Assembly (NCBI GenBank): GCA_900321525.1
Contig: ONWL01000029.1
Location: forward strand, 1-10,745
Direction of reading: 5' to 3'
DNA from: an uncultured Eubacteriales bacterium
GTDB taxonomy: Bacteria > Bacillota > Clostridia > Lachnospirales > Lachnospiraceae
Length of the DNA: 10,745 nt
Shown: positions 1-6,146 of the stretch, one piece after another
Numbering within the stretch: position 1 is the first letter of the stretch
How the letters are laid out: every line of letters begins with the position of its first letter
Translations under genes and position numbers: made by a program
Notes under the pieces: generated by a model
What the model was told of the DNA's origin: nothing
The model's input: the letters and a program-made list of their open reading frames with translations, nothing else
The model's database searches: none

Positions 1-115
1 TGAGTATTTCAACAAGGAAAAGGGGTTAGGATAGAATGACGATTACAGGTGATGTGTAATTAAAGTTACAAGCACCAAACTAAACTGACTGTTTTTCTCA
101 ATAAAGGAAATTCAT

Positions 116-144
116 TTGACAATGAAATCAGGGGATTTTATACT
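116..144 (+). promoter_or_regulatory. Sigma-A-type promoter for the DUF6110/P-type ATPase unit
   Basis: A perfect TTGACA (-35, 116-121) is followed by a 17-bp spacer and TATACT (-10, 139-144), so transcription should start near 150-152. The expected start falls downstream of the in-frame TTG at 116, so that TTG is the -35 element and not a start codon. This supports the later ATG at 224 as the true start of the small membrane protein. Confidence 0.82.
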
Positions 145-163
145 AAAGTCAAAGAGGAAAACA

Positions 164-195
164 GACATCTGCGAACCGATTCCCGTGCAGATGTC
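164..195 (+). promoter_or_regulatory. 5'-UTR stem-loop upstream of the DUF6110-like gene
   Basis: GACATCTGC (164-172) is exactly complementary to GCAGATGTC (187-195), giving a 9-bp stem with a 14-nt loop. It lies between the predicted transcription start (about 150) and the Shine-Dalgarno sequence (209-215). It could be an RNA stability or translation-control element, or at DNA level an operator just downstream of the promoter. There is no U-tract after it, so it is not an intrinsic terminator. The function is not visible from the sequence. Confidence 0.5.
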
Positions 196-223
196 CGGGT
201 ACCAACACAAGGAGATGATGGAT

Positions 224-505
224 ATGAAGTGGAATCAGATCAACTGGAAACACACAGGATTATTTGTAGCAGGTGTCCTGTTTGGCACAGCAGGCATCAA
301 GGCACTTGCAAGTAAGGATGCAAAGAAAGTATATACTGAATGCACAGCAGCTGTACTGCGGGCAAAGAAATGTGTCATGGATACTGTGACGATGGTACAG
401 GAGAATGCAGAAGACATTTACGCAGAAGCAAAGGATATCAATGCAAAGCGGGAAGCGGAAGAAGAAGCGGCGGTTTATGAAGATGCTGCACAGACAGTAG
501 AGTAA
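224..505 (+). CDS. Small single-pass membrane protein, DUF6110-like
   Basis: Predicted 93-aa protein. Start ATG 224 is chosen because AAGGAGA (209-215) lies 8 nt upstream. The in-frame ATGs at 215 and 218 are too close to it, and the longer frame beginning at TTG 116 starts inside the -35 box. Residues about 8-29 form one hydrophobic segment rich in Gly/Ala (GVLFGTAGIKAL), suggesting a membrane anchor with a glycine-zipper face. The rest is a charged, probably helical tail with Cys40 and Cys50 and an acidic Glu/Ala-rich end. Layout and sequence style match the family annotated as DUF6110, which has no known function; this comes from memory, not a search. It sits directly upstream of a P1B ATPase, so an accessory role in that transporter is plausible but inferred. 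Confidence 0.75.
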   Translation: MKWNQINWKHTGLFVAGVLFGTAGIKALASKDAKKVYTECTAAVLRAKKCVMDTVTMVQENAEDIYAEAKDINAKREAEEEAAVYEDAAQTVE

Positions 506-525
506 GCAGAAAAAAGCAAAACAGG

Positions 526-558
526 ATGCAGCAGAGGGAGTGCCCACTGCTGCATTTT
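526..558 (+). terminator. Intrinsic terminator or attenuator after the DUF6110-like gene
   Basis: ATGCAGCAG (526-534) pairs with CTGCTGCAT (547-555). Inside, after an A-A mismatch, GGG (536-538) pairs with CCC (543-545), leaving an AGTG loop. TTTT follows at 555-558. The stem is strong but the U-tract is short, so partial readthrough into the ATPase gene is likely. It may set a high ratio of small protein to ATPase. Confidence 0.6.
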
Positions 559-563
559 CTGTG

Positions 564-582
564 TAATAGGAAATTCCTATTA
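564..582. repeat. Perfect 19-bp palindrome
   Basis: TAATAGGAA, a central A, then TTCCTATTA: every one of the nine positions on each side pairs. The right arm runs into CCTATTAGG, a second overlapping palindrome. It could be a dimeric-repressor operator controlling the downstream ATPase, or the arm of a dispersed palindromic element. No regulator gene is present in the window to link to it. Confidence 0.6.
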
Positions 583-641
583 GGTAACAGAAAGATTCTG
601 TCACCAAAAAAAGTGCGACCCACGAGGATGCGACCTCGCAC
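583..641. repeat. Two further adjacent inverted repeats before the ATPase gene
   Basis: First hairpin (583-605): GGT/ACC, an A-C mismatch, and ACAGAA/TTCTGT around an AGA loop, followed by seven A residues. Second structure (613-641): GTGCGA (613-618) can pair with TCGCAC (636-641), but the direct copy TGCGA (629-633) can also pair with TCGCA (636-640), and CGAGG (623-627) with CCTCG (634-638). These pairings exclude each other. With the palindrome at 564-582 and the hairpin at 526-555 they fill almost all of the intergenic stretch. Nothing here looks coding. Confidence 0.5.
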
Positions 642-704
642 GAAAGAGAAATGAAAATATGCTGCAAAGCAGAATGATTCATGGGAATAGAATGGAGGAT
701 AGAG

Positions 705-2780
705 ATGAAATTTTGGATCAAACATGAAATCCACGGTAGAGTGCGGGTGCATCTGGCCATGAAACGCTGTTCTCTGGAACAGGCAGATACCCTGCAATAT
801 TATCTGGAGCAGTTAGAACAGGTGACCAGGGCAAAGGTATATCAGGAGACGGCAGATGTTACCATTTATTTTGAAGAAGACCGGGAAACGGTGCTGACGG
901 CATTGCAGGCTTTTTCATGGGAAACGGCTGTGTTGCCGGAGGAAGTGGCACAGGCATCCTCCCGTGCCCTGAATGCAGAATACAAAGAAAAACTGGTGAT
1001 GCATATCTTCTGGCATTATGCCAGACGGCTGTTTTTGCCTGCCCCCATTCATGCGGTCATCACAGTGGCAAAGAGTGTTCCTTTCCTATATGAAGGAATC
1101 AAGACCCTGGCAAAAGGCAAACTGGAAGTGTCTGTTCTGGATGCCACCGCCATCGGAGTATCCATTGCACAGGGCAATCTGTCCACTGCCGGTTCTGTCA
1201 TGTTCTTACTGGGAGTAGGAGAACTGCTGGAGGAATGGACCCATAAAAAGTCTGTGGTAGATCTGGCAAGAGGTATGTCTCTCCATGTAGAACAGGTATG
1301 GCAAAAGACAGAAGATGGACAGCAGGTACTGGTGCCCATTCACCAGATTCAAAAAGGCGACCAGGTAGTGGTACATATGGGCAATGTGATTCCCTTTGAT
1401 GCAACTGTGGCAGAAGGAGACGGTATGGTCAATGAGGCATCCTTTACCGGAGAAGCGGCTGCTGTGCACAAGACAAAGGACAGTGTGGTGTACGCCGGAA
1501 CAGTTCTGGAAGAAGGAGAACTGACTTTGCAGGTAGAGCAGACCGGTGGGGATACCAGATACCAAAAGATTGTGGCTATGATTGAGGATTCTGAACAGTT
1601 AAAGTCCAATTTAGAGGGAAAGGCTTCCAGACTGGCAGACCGTCTGGTGCCCTATACCCTGCTCGGCACGGGACTGACCTGGCTGTTGACAGGCAATGCG
1701 ACCAAGGCAGTGTCAGTGTTAATGGTTGACTTTTCCTGCGCTTTAAAACTATCCATGCCCCTGGCGGTATTGTCTGCCATGAAGGAAGCCGGCACGCACC
1801 AGATCGTGGTGAAAGGAGGCAAGTTCTTAGAGGCAGTGGCGGAAAGCACCACCATCGTATTTGATAAGACCGGTACTCTAACGCAGGCAAAGCCGGAGGT
1901 ACGGGAGGTCATTGCCTTTTCCGGAAGAGATACCAATGAGATGCTGCGTGTGGCGGCATGTCTGGAAGAACATTTCCCTCATTCCATGGCAAAGGCAGTG
2001 GTGCAAAAGGCAGTGGAACTGCATCTGGAACATGAGGAAATGCACTCGAAGGTGGATTATATCGTGGCACACGGCATATCCTCTTACATAGGAGAAGAGA
2101 AAGTCATCATCGGCAGTTATCACTTTGTATTTGAAGACGAAGGCTGTATCGTGCCGGAAGGGGAAGCATGGAAACTGGAACAACTGCCGGGAGACTGTTC
2201 CTATCTGTATCTTGCCATTGAACAAGTATTAGCGGCAGTGATCTGCATCTGTGATCCCCTTCGTCCGGAAGCGGAGGCGGTGATCCGGGCTCTGCGTCAG
2301 GAAGGTCTGGAGCGCATCGTCATGCTGACAGGGGACAGCGAACGAACCGCTTCTGTCATTGCGCAGAAGCTTGGTATTACACAGTACCGTTCAGAAGTGC
2401 TGCCGGAAGATAAGGCGCAGTTTGTGGAAGCAGAAAAAGCTGCTGGCAGAAGTGTGATCATGATCGGAGACGGCATCAACGATTCTCCAGCATTGTCTGC
2501 GGCCAATGTAGGCATTGCCATCAGCGATGGAGCCCAGATGGCGAGAGAGATTGCGGATATTACGGTGGCAGGGAAGGACCTGTGGGAAATTGTGACTTTA
2601 CGCAGGCTGAGCAAAGCATTGATGCACCGGATTGGCAGAAATTACCGATTGATCATTGGCATCAATGCAGGATTGATCGCAGGCGGTGTGATAGGAGTTT
2701 TGGCACCGGGGACATCGGCACTCTTACATAATGCCTCTACCGTTGCCATCAGTCTGGAAAGTATGAAAAATCTTTTGTAA
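705..2780 (+). CDS. P1B-type heavy-metal ATPase with atypical SCA metal motif
   Basis: A 691-aa membrane ion pump. ATG 705 is preferred over ATG 681 because GGAGGA (694-699) lies 5 nt before it. Residues 1-70 resemble a degenerate metal-associated domain lacking CxxC. Membrane helices are likely around 100-128, 143-175, 313-358 and 645-670. The actuator TGE is at 248-250, the phosphorylated Asp is D387 in DKTGT, and MLTGD (540-544) and GDGIND (588-593) form the P-domain. Two family hallmarks differ. The transmembrane CPx motif is SCA (344-346, in DFSCALKLSMP), and the HP dipeptide of the nucleotide domain is HS (426-427). The C-terminal end (LLHNASTVAIS) resembles the mycobacterial CtpC type. 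All catalytic residues of a working P-type ATPase are present, so I read it as active. The metal cannot be assigned from this motif. It probably acts with the small membrane protein upstream. Confidence 0.88.
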   Translation: MKFWIKHEIHGRVRVHLAMKRCSLEQADTLQYYLEQLEQVTRAKVYQETADVTIYFEEDRETVLTALQAFSWETAVLPEEVAQASSRALNAEYKEKLVMHIFWHYARRLFLPAPIHAVITVAKSVPFLYEGIKTLAKGKLEVSVLDATAIGVSIAQGNLSTAGSVMFLLGVGELLEEWTHKKSVVDLARGMSLHVEQVWQKTEDGQQVLVPIHQIQKGDQVVVHMGNVIPFDATVAEGDGMVNEASFTGEAAAVHKTKDSVVYAGTVLEEGELTLQVEQTGGDTRYQKIVAMIEDSEQLKSNLEGKASRLADRLVPYTLLGTGLTWLLTGNATKAVSVLMVDFSCALKLSMPLAVLSAMKEAGTHQIVVKGGKFLEAVAESTTIVFDKTGTLTQAKPEVREVIAFSGRDTNEMLRVAACLEEHFPHSMAKAVVQKAVELHLEHEEMHSKVDYIVAHGISSYIGEEKVIIGSYHFVFEDEGCIVPEGEAWKLEQLPGDCSYLYLAIEQVLAAVICICDPLRPEAEAVIRALRQEGLERIVMLTGDSERTASVIAQKLGITQYRSEVLPEDKAQFVEAEKAAGRSVIMIGDGINDSPALSAANVGIAISDGAQMAREIADITVAGKDLWEIVTLRRLSKALMHRIGRNYRLIIGINAGLIAGGVIGVLAPGTSALLHNASTVAISLESMKNLL

Positions 2781-2795
2781 TGATTCAGAGAAGAT

Positions 2796-2824
2796 GGTAT
2801 CACAAGGGGTGTACCGCAAATTTT
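2796..2824 (+). terminator. Weak possible terminator after the ATPase gene
   Basis: GGTA(T)CAC (2796-2803) can pair with GTGTACC (2809-2815), giving 7 bp with one bulged T. The stem is followed by GCAAATTTT (2816-2824). The stem is modest and the T run is short and displaced, so this is a weak call. It is the only terminator-like structure between the ATPase and the next promoter boxes. Confidence 0.25.
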
Positions 2825-2858
2825 CCGGTGACGTAGGATGGAATTTCAGGACAAAAGG

Positions 2859-2918
2859 TGAACAGGGTTGAATTTTACACCTATAATACTTGCGGCTGTC
2901 GGACATTTCGGCTATAAT
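2859..2918 (+). promoter_or_regulatory. Tandem promoter boxes upstream of pfk
   Basis: Two perfect TATAAT boxes occur 31 bp apart. The downstream one (2913-2918) has TTGCGG (2890-2895) 17 bp upstream. The upstream one (2882-2887) has TGAACA (2859-2864) 17 bp upstream. The -35 boxes are weak matches, so one or both may need an activator. The downstream box would give a leader of roughly 40 nt before the pfk start at 2967. Confidence 0.5.
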
Positions 2919-2966
2919 AAATTTAATATCATCGGGTCGTAAAAGGGCGGCAGAAAGGGAGGTATT

Positions 2967-4052
2967 ATGGGAAAGAGGATAGGTATGCTGACAAGCGGCG
3001 GTGACTGTCAGAGTTTAAATGCCACCATGCGTGGCGTGGCAAAGTCACTGTATCATATGTATGATGATGTGGAGATCATTGGTTTTCTGGAAGGGTATAA
3101 GGGATTGATCTACGGAGATTATAAAGTGATGAAGCCCAGAGACTTTTCTGGTATTTTGACCCAGGGTGGTACCATACTGGGCACATCCAGACAGCCATTT
3201 AAGCTGATGCGGACGCCGGATGCCAATGGTTTGGATAAAGTAGAAGCCATGAAGAATACTTATAAACAGTTGAAACTGGACTGTCTGGTGGTATTAGGGG
3301 GCAATGGCAGCCAGAAAACAGCTAATCTGCTTAGTGAAGAGGGATTGAATGTGATCGGTCTGCCAAAGACCATTGACAATGACCTGTGGGGAACTGATAT
3401 GACGTTTGGCTTCCAGAGTGCGGTGGACATTGCCACCAATGCCATTGACTGTATCCACACCACAGCGGCTTCCCATGGGCGTGTATTTATTGTAGAGGTC
3501 ATGGGACATAAGGTAGGCTGGATGACCCTTCATGCAGGTATTGCAGCAGGGGCAGATGTGATTTTGCTGCCGGAGATCCCATATGATCCACAGGTGGTGG
3601 CAAAGTCGATTAAGAAGCGTGCGGCAGAGGGCAAGCGTTTCTCTATCATTGCAGTGGCAGAAGGTGCCATTAGCAAGGAAGATGCCAAGCTGCCAAAGAA
3701 GCAGCTGAAGAAGAAGCTGGCAGAGGATGCACAGTTGTATCCATCTGTGGCATATAAGGTAGGAAAAGAGATCGGAGAACTGACCGGTCAGGAAATCCGT
3801 GTGACCGTACCAGGTCATACCCAGAGAGGCGGCAGTCCCTGTGCATACGACAGAGTGTTATCTACCCGTTTGGGTGCAGCAGCAGCAGAACTGATTTCCA
3901 AAAAGGAATATGGTTATCTGGTAGGCATGAAGAACAACGAGACAACCAAGATTCCACTGTCTGAGATTGCAGGCAAGTTAAAGATGGTAGATGCGGAGTG
4001 TTCCCTGGTAAAAGAGGCGAAGCTTGTGGGAATCAGCTTTGGGGATGAATGA
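2967..4052 (+). CDS. pfkA: 6-phosphofructokinase, atypical active site
   Basis: A 361-aa cytosolic glycolytic enzyme that phosphorylates fructose 6-phosphate to the 1,6-bisphosphate. AAAGGGAGG (2954-2962) lies just before ATG 2967. Visible motifs: phosphate-donor loop SGGDCQSLNATMR (10-22), GGNGS (111-115), catalytic PKTIDND (133-139, base D137), EVMGHKVGW (177-185) and GHTQRGGSP (283-291). Compared with E. coli PfkA (equivalent numbering is 10 lower), Gly104 is kept (G114) and Gly124 is Lys (K134). Published determinants hold that Asp104 plus Lys124 means pyrophosphate use, while Gly104 favours ATP. This combination suggests an atypical ATP enzyme, or less likely a mixed one. Asp103 is Asn (N113), and the usual Pro-Gly of the first loop is Gln-Ser (15-16). 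It is probably the first gene of a run with dnaX, 18 bp downstream. Confidence 0.9.
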   Translation: MGKRIGMLTSGGDCQSLNATMRGVAKSLYHMYDDVEIIGFLEGYKGLIYGDYKVMKPRDFSGILTQGGTILGTSRQPFKLMRTPDANGLDKVEAMKNTYKQLKLDCLVVLGGNGSQKTANLLSEEGLNVIGLPKTIDNDLWGTDMTFGFQSAVDIATNAIDCIHTTAASHGRVFIVEVMGHKVGWMTLHAGIAAGADVILLPEIPYDPQVVAKSIKKRAAEGKRFSIIAVAEGAISKEDAKLPKKQLKKKLAEDAQLYPSVAYKVGKEIGELTGQEIRVTVPGHTQRGGSPCAYDRVLSTRLGAAAAELISKKEYGYLVGMKNNETTKIPLSEIAGKLKMVDAECSLVKEAKLVGISFGDE

Positions 4053-4070
4053 GAATAAGGAGGATATGCA

Positions 4071-5687
4071 ATGGCGTACACCACTCTGTATCGGAAATGG
4101 CGGCCTGCCCGGTTCGAGGATGTCCGGGGACAGGAACATATCGTTTCCACTTTGAAAAATCAGATCACAGGAGACCGGGTAGGCCATGCATATCTGTTTT
4201 GCGGTACCAGAGGTACCGGTAAGACGACAGTGGCAAAGATCTTTGCCCGGGCTGTCAATTGTGACCATCCTGTAGATGGAAGTCCCTGCAATGAATGTGC
4301 TGCCTGTCAGGCAATCTTGCAGGGCACTTCTATGAATGTGATGGAGATTGATGCGGCATCCAATAACAGTGTAGAGAATATCCGGCAGATTCGGGACGAG
4401 GTAAAATATTCCCCTACAGAGGGACGTTACCGTGTCTATATTATCGACGAGGTGCATATGTTGTCCATCGGCGCATTCAATGCCCTGTTGAAAACATTGG
4501 AGGAGCCTCCTTCTTATGTGATTTTCATTTTGGCAACGACAGAAGCACACAAGATTCCGGTGACGATTTTGTCCAGATGCCAGCGGTATGATTTCAGGCG
4601 GCTGACAGTGGCCACATTGATGCAGCAGATTTTTGATATTTGCAGTGCAGAACAGATTGCCATAGAAGATGCGGCAGTGCGTTATATTGCCCAGTCGGCA
4701 GATGGTGCCAGCCGTGATGCGTTAAGCTTGCTGGAACAGTGTATTTCCTTTTATTATGGGCAGACATTGACCTATGAAAATGTATTGGAAGTGTTAGGCG
4801 CAGTGGATACATCCGTATTTCGGAATCTGTTACAGCAGATTTTGCAGTGTAATGTGGCAGAAGCCATGGACAGCATTGCAGAGGCCATTTCTCTGGGACG
4901 GGAAATGGGTCAGTTTGTGACGGATTTCATCTGGTATCTGCGTAATCTTCTTTTGGTACAGACGTCAGAACCGTCCGAAGATGCCTTGAATCTGTCGGGA
5001 GAACATCTGGTCCAGTTGCAGGCAGAAGCAAGAATGGTTGACACAGACCGTTTGCTGCGTTATATTCGTATTCTAAGCGATTTGAGTGCCCAGCTTCGAT
5101 ATGCCACGTCCAAGCGTGTGCTGGTAGAGGTGGCTCTGATCAAGATGATGAAGCCAGCCATGGAGACTGACACAGAAAGTCTGCTGGAGCGGATTCGAAA
5201 CCTGGAAGAACAGCTGGCTGGCGGTGTGGTTTTACAGACTGCTCCGGTGCCGGAGGGCAGTGGCGGAACTGCCAAAGTAGAAGCAGGACAGCAAAGACGG
5301 CAGGAAAGGATGGCGCAAGAGGGAAAGGAGTCTGTAGAGCCGGTGGCAGTTTCCCCATCAGAGTTTGAACTGTATGACCGGGTGCGGCATGACTGGAACC
5401 GAATCATTTCCGAACAATTTCCTTTGCTTGCTACAGTGCTGCGTGTTGCAAGGTTAAGCTATGAGCCGGACAAAGGGTTTGTTTTGTTGTTTGAAGAGCC
5501 ATGGCACTATAAGCTGGCCCAGAAGGAAGGGTATCTGTCGGATCTGACAGAATATTTGCGGCAAAATTATGACAGTCAAGTGCCGGTTCGGGCAGAACTC
5601 AGACAGGGCCGGTCTGTGCCGGAAGTGGTGGCAGGCAGTGACCCTCATATACCGGGGATCGAAATGGAGATCGGGATGGAGGAATAG
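4071..5687 (+). CDS. dnaX: DNA polymerase III subunits gamma/tau
   Basis: A 538-aa clamp-loader ATPase that opens the sliding clamp and organises the replisome. AAGGAGG (4057-4063) lies 7 nt before ATG 4071. Domains in order: AAA+ Walker A GTRGTGKT (45-52); zinc module C64, C73, C76, C79; Walker B VYIIDE (122-127); sensor-1 ATTE (155-158); arginine-finger SRC (168-170); then the AAA+ lid and clamp-loader collar to about 370. A Gln/Glu/Gly-rich linker (about 385-435) follows, and a small C-terminal globular domain (about 437-520) like that of other Clostridial tau proteins. I saw no A-rich slippery heptamer of the E. coli type, so a short gamma form by frameshifting is not suggested. The gene is followed by ybaB and recR in the standard order. 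Confidence 0.97.
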   Translation: MAYTTLYRKWRPARFEDVRGQEHIVSTLKNQITGDRVGHAYLFCGTRGTGKTTVAKIFARAVNCDHPVDGSPCNECAACQAILQGTSMNVMEIDAASNNSVENIRQIRDEVKYSPTEGRYRVYIIDEVHMLSIGAFNALLKTLEEPPSYVIFILATTEAHKIPVTILSRCQRYDFRRLTVATLMQQIFDICSAEQIAIEDAAVRYIAQSADGASRDALSLLEQCISFYYGQTLTYENVLEVLGAVDTSVFRNLLQQILQCNVAEAMDSIAEAISLGREMGQFVTDFIWYLRNLLLVQTSEPSEDALNLSGEHLVQLQAEARMVDTDRLLRYIRILSDLSAQLRYATSKRVLVEVALIKMMKPAMETDTESLLERIRNLEEQLAGGVVLQTAPVPEGSGGTAKVEAGQQRRQERMAQEGKESVEPVAVSPSEFELYDRVRHDWNRIISEQFPLLATVLRVARLSYEPDKGFVLLFEEPWHYKLAQKEGYLSDLTEYLRQNYDSQVPVRAELRQGRSVPEVVAGSDPHIPGIEMEIGMEE

Positions 5688-5798
5688 CGTCAGGACAGCG
5701 TTTCTCATTGGACAGAGATCTGGATGGAACTGTGAAGGGAAGAAACACAGGATCGTAGAAAACAAATCGCACAAATATAAAAGAAATGGAGAATGAAA

Positions 5799-6146
5799 AT
5801 GGCAAAAAGAGGTGGCTTTCCGGGCGGTATGGTGCCGGGAAATATGAATAATTTGATGAAGCAGGCACAGCGGATGCAGCGTCAGATGGAGGAGCAGCAG
5901 AAGGAATTGGAAGAAAAGGAATTCACTGCTACCGCAGGGGGCAGTGCCGTGACTGTGACCATGACCGGTAAGAGAGAACTGAAGTCTATCGTACTGTCAG
6001 AGGAAGTGGTAGATCCGGAGGACATTGAGATGTTACAGGATCTGATTGTAGCTGCAGTAAATGAAGTGATTCGACAGGTAGATGAAGAGAGTAATTCCAA
6101 TATGGCAAAGCTCACCGGCGGTTTAGGCGGAGGCTTTTCGCTTTAA
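5799..6146 (+). CDS. ybaB: Nucleoid-associated protein, YbaB/EbfC family
   Basis: A 115-aa small dimeric DNA-binding protein of the nucleoid, of typical family length. ATG 5799 (MAKRGG) is chosen because TGGAG (5787-5791) lies 7 nt upstream. The ATG at 5793, two codons earlier, is only about 1 nt from that site. The protein has a Gly/Met-rich N-terminus, a long charged helix (about 15-42, MKQAQRMQRQMEEQQKELEE), a beta region with the typical GSAVTVTMTGKRELKSI, and a C-terminal helix with VNEVIRQVDEESN. It lies between dnaX and recR, its usual place. The 111-nt gap after dnaX contains no clear promoter or terminator. Its stop codon overlaps the recR start, so the two are translationally coupled. 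Confidence 0.95.
   Translation: MAKRGGFPGGMVPGNMNNLMKQAQRMQRQMEEQQKELEEKEFTATAGGSAVTVTMTGKRELKSIVLSEEVVDPEDIEMLQDLIVAAVNEVIRQVDEESNSNMAKLTGGLGGGFSL

Noticed and set aside
1..59. C-terminal tail of an upstream gene (frame 2 open to TAG 32-34) or a 7-codon leader peptide at 36-59
   Set aside because: Only ten residues or seven codons are visible and nothing identifies either, so neither is annotated.
116..223. Extended N-terminus of the small membrane protein starting at TTG 116
   Set aside because: The TTG is the -35 hexamer of a near-consensus promoter, so it is not transcribed from that promoter, and a good ribosome binding site points to ATG 224.
260..760. 166-aa minus-strand frame across the small gene and the structured gap
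   Set aside because: Cys/Phe-rich shadow of the forward genes, crosses hairpins, and has no plausible start signal or recognisable domain.
5140..5400. Programmed frameshift in dnaX making a short gamma subunit
   Set aside because: No A-AAA-AAG-like slippery heptamer was found in the linker region.
5688..5792. SRP RNA or a promoter in the dnaX-ybaB gap
   Set aside because: No GGAAGGAAGCAGCC-like core of SRP RNA and no paired -35/-10 boxes at suitable spacing.
5569..5796. 75-aa + strand frame overlapping the end of dnaX
   Set aside because: It overlaps a well-supported tau C-terminus in another frame, is rich in Arg/Trp and has no ribosome binding site.
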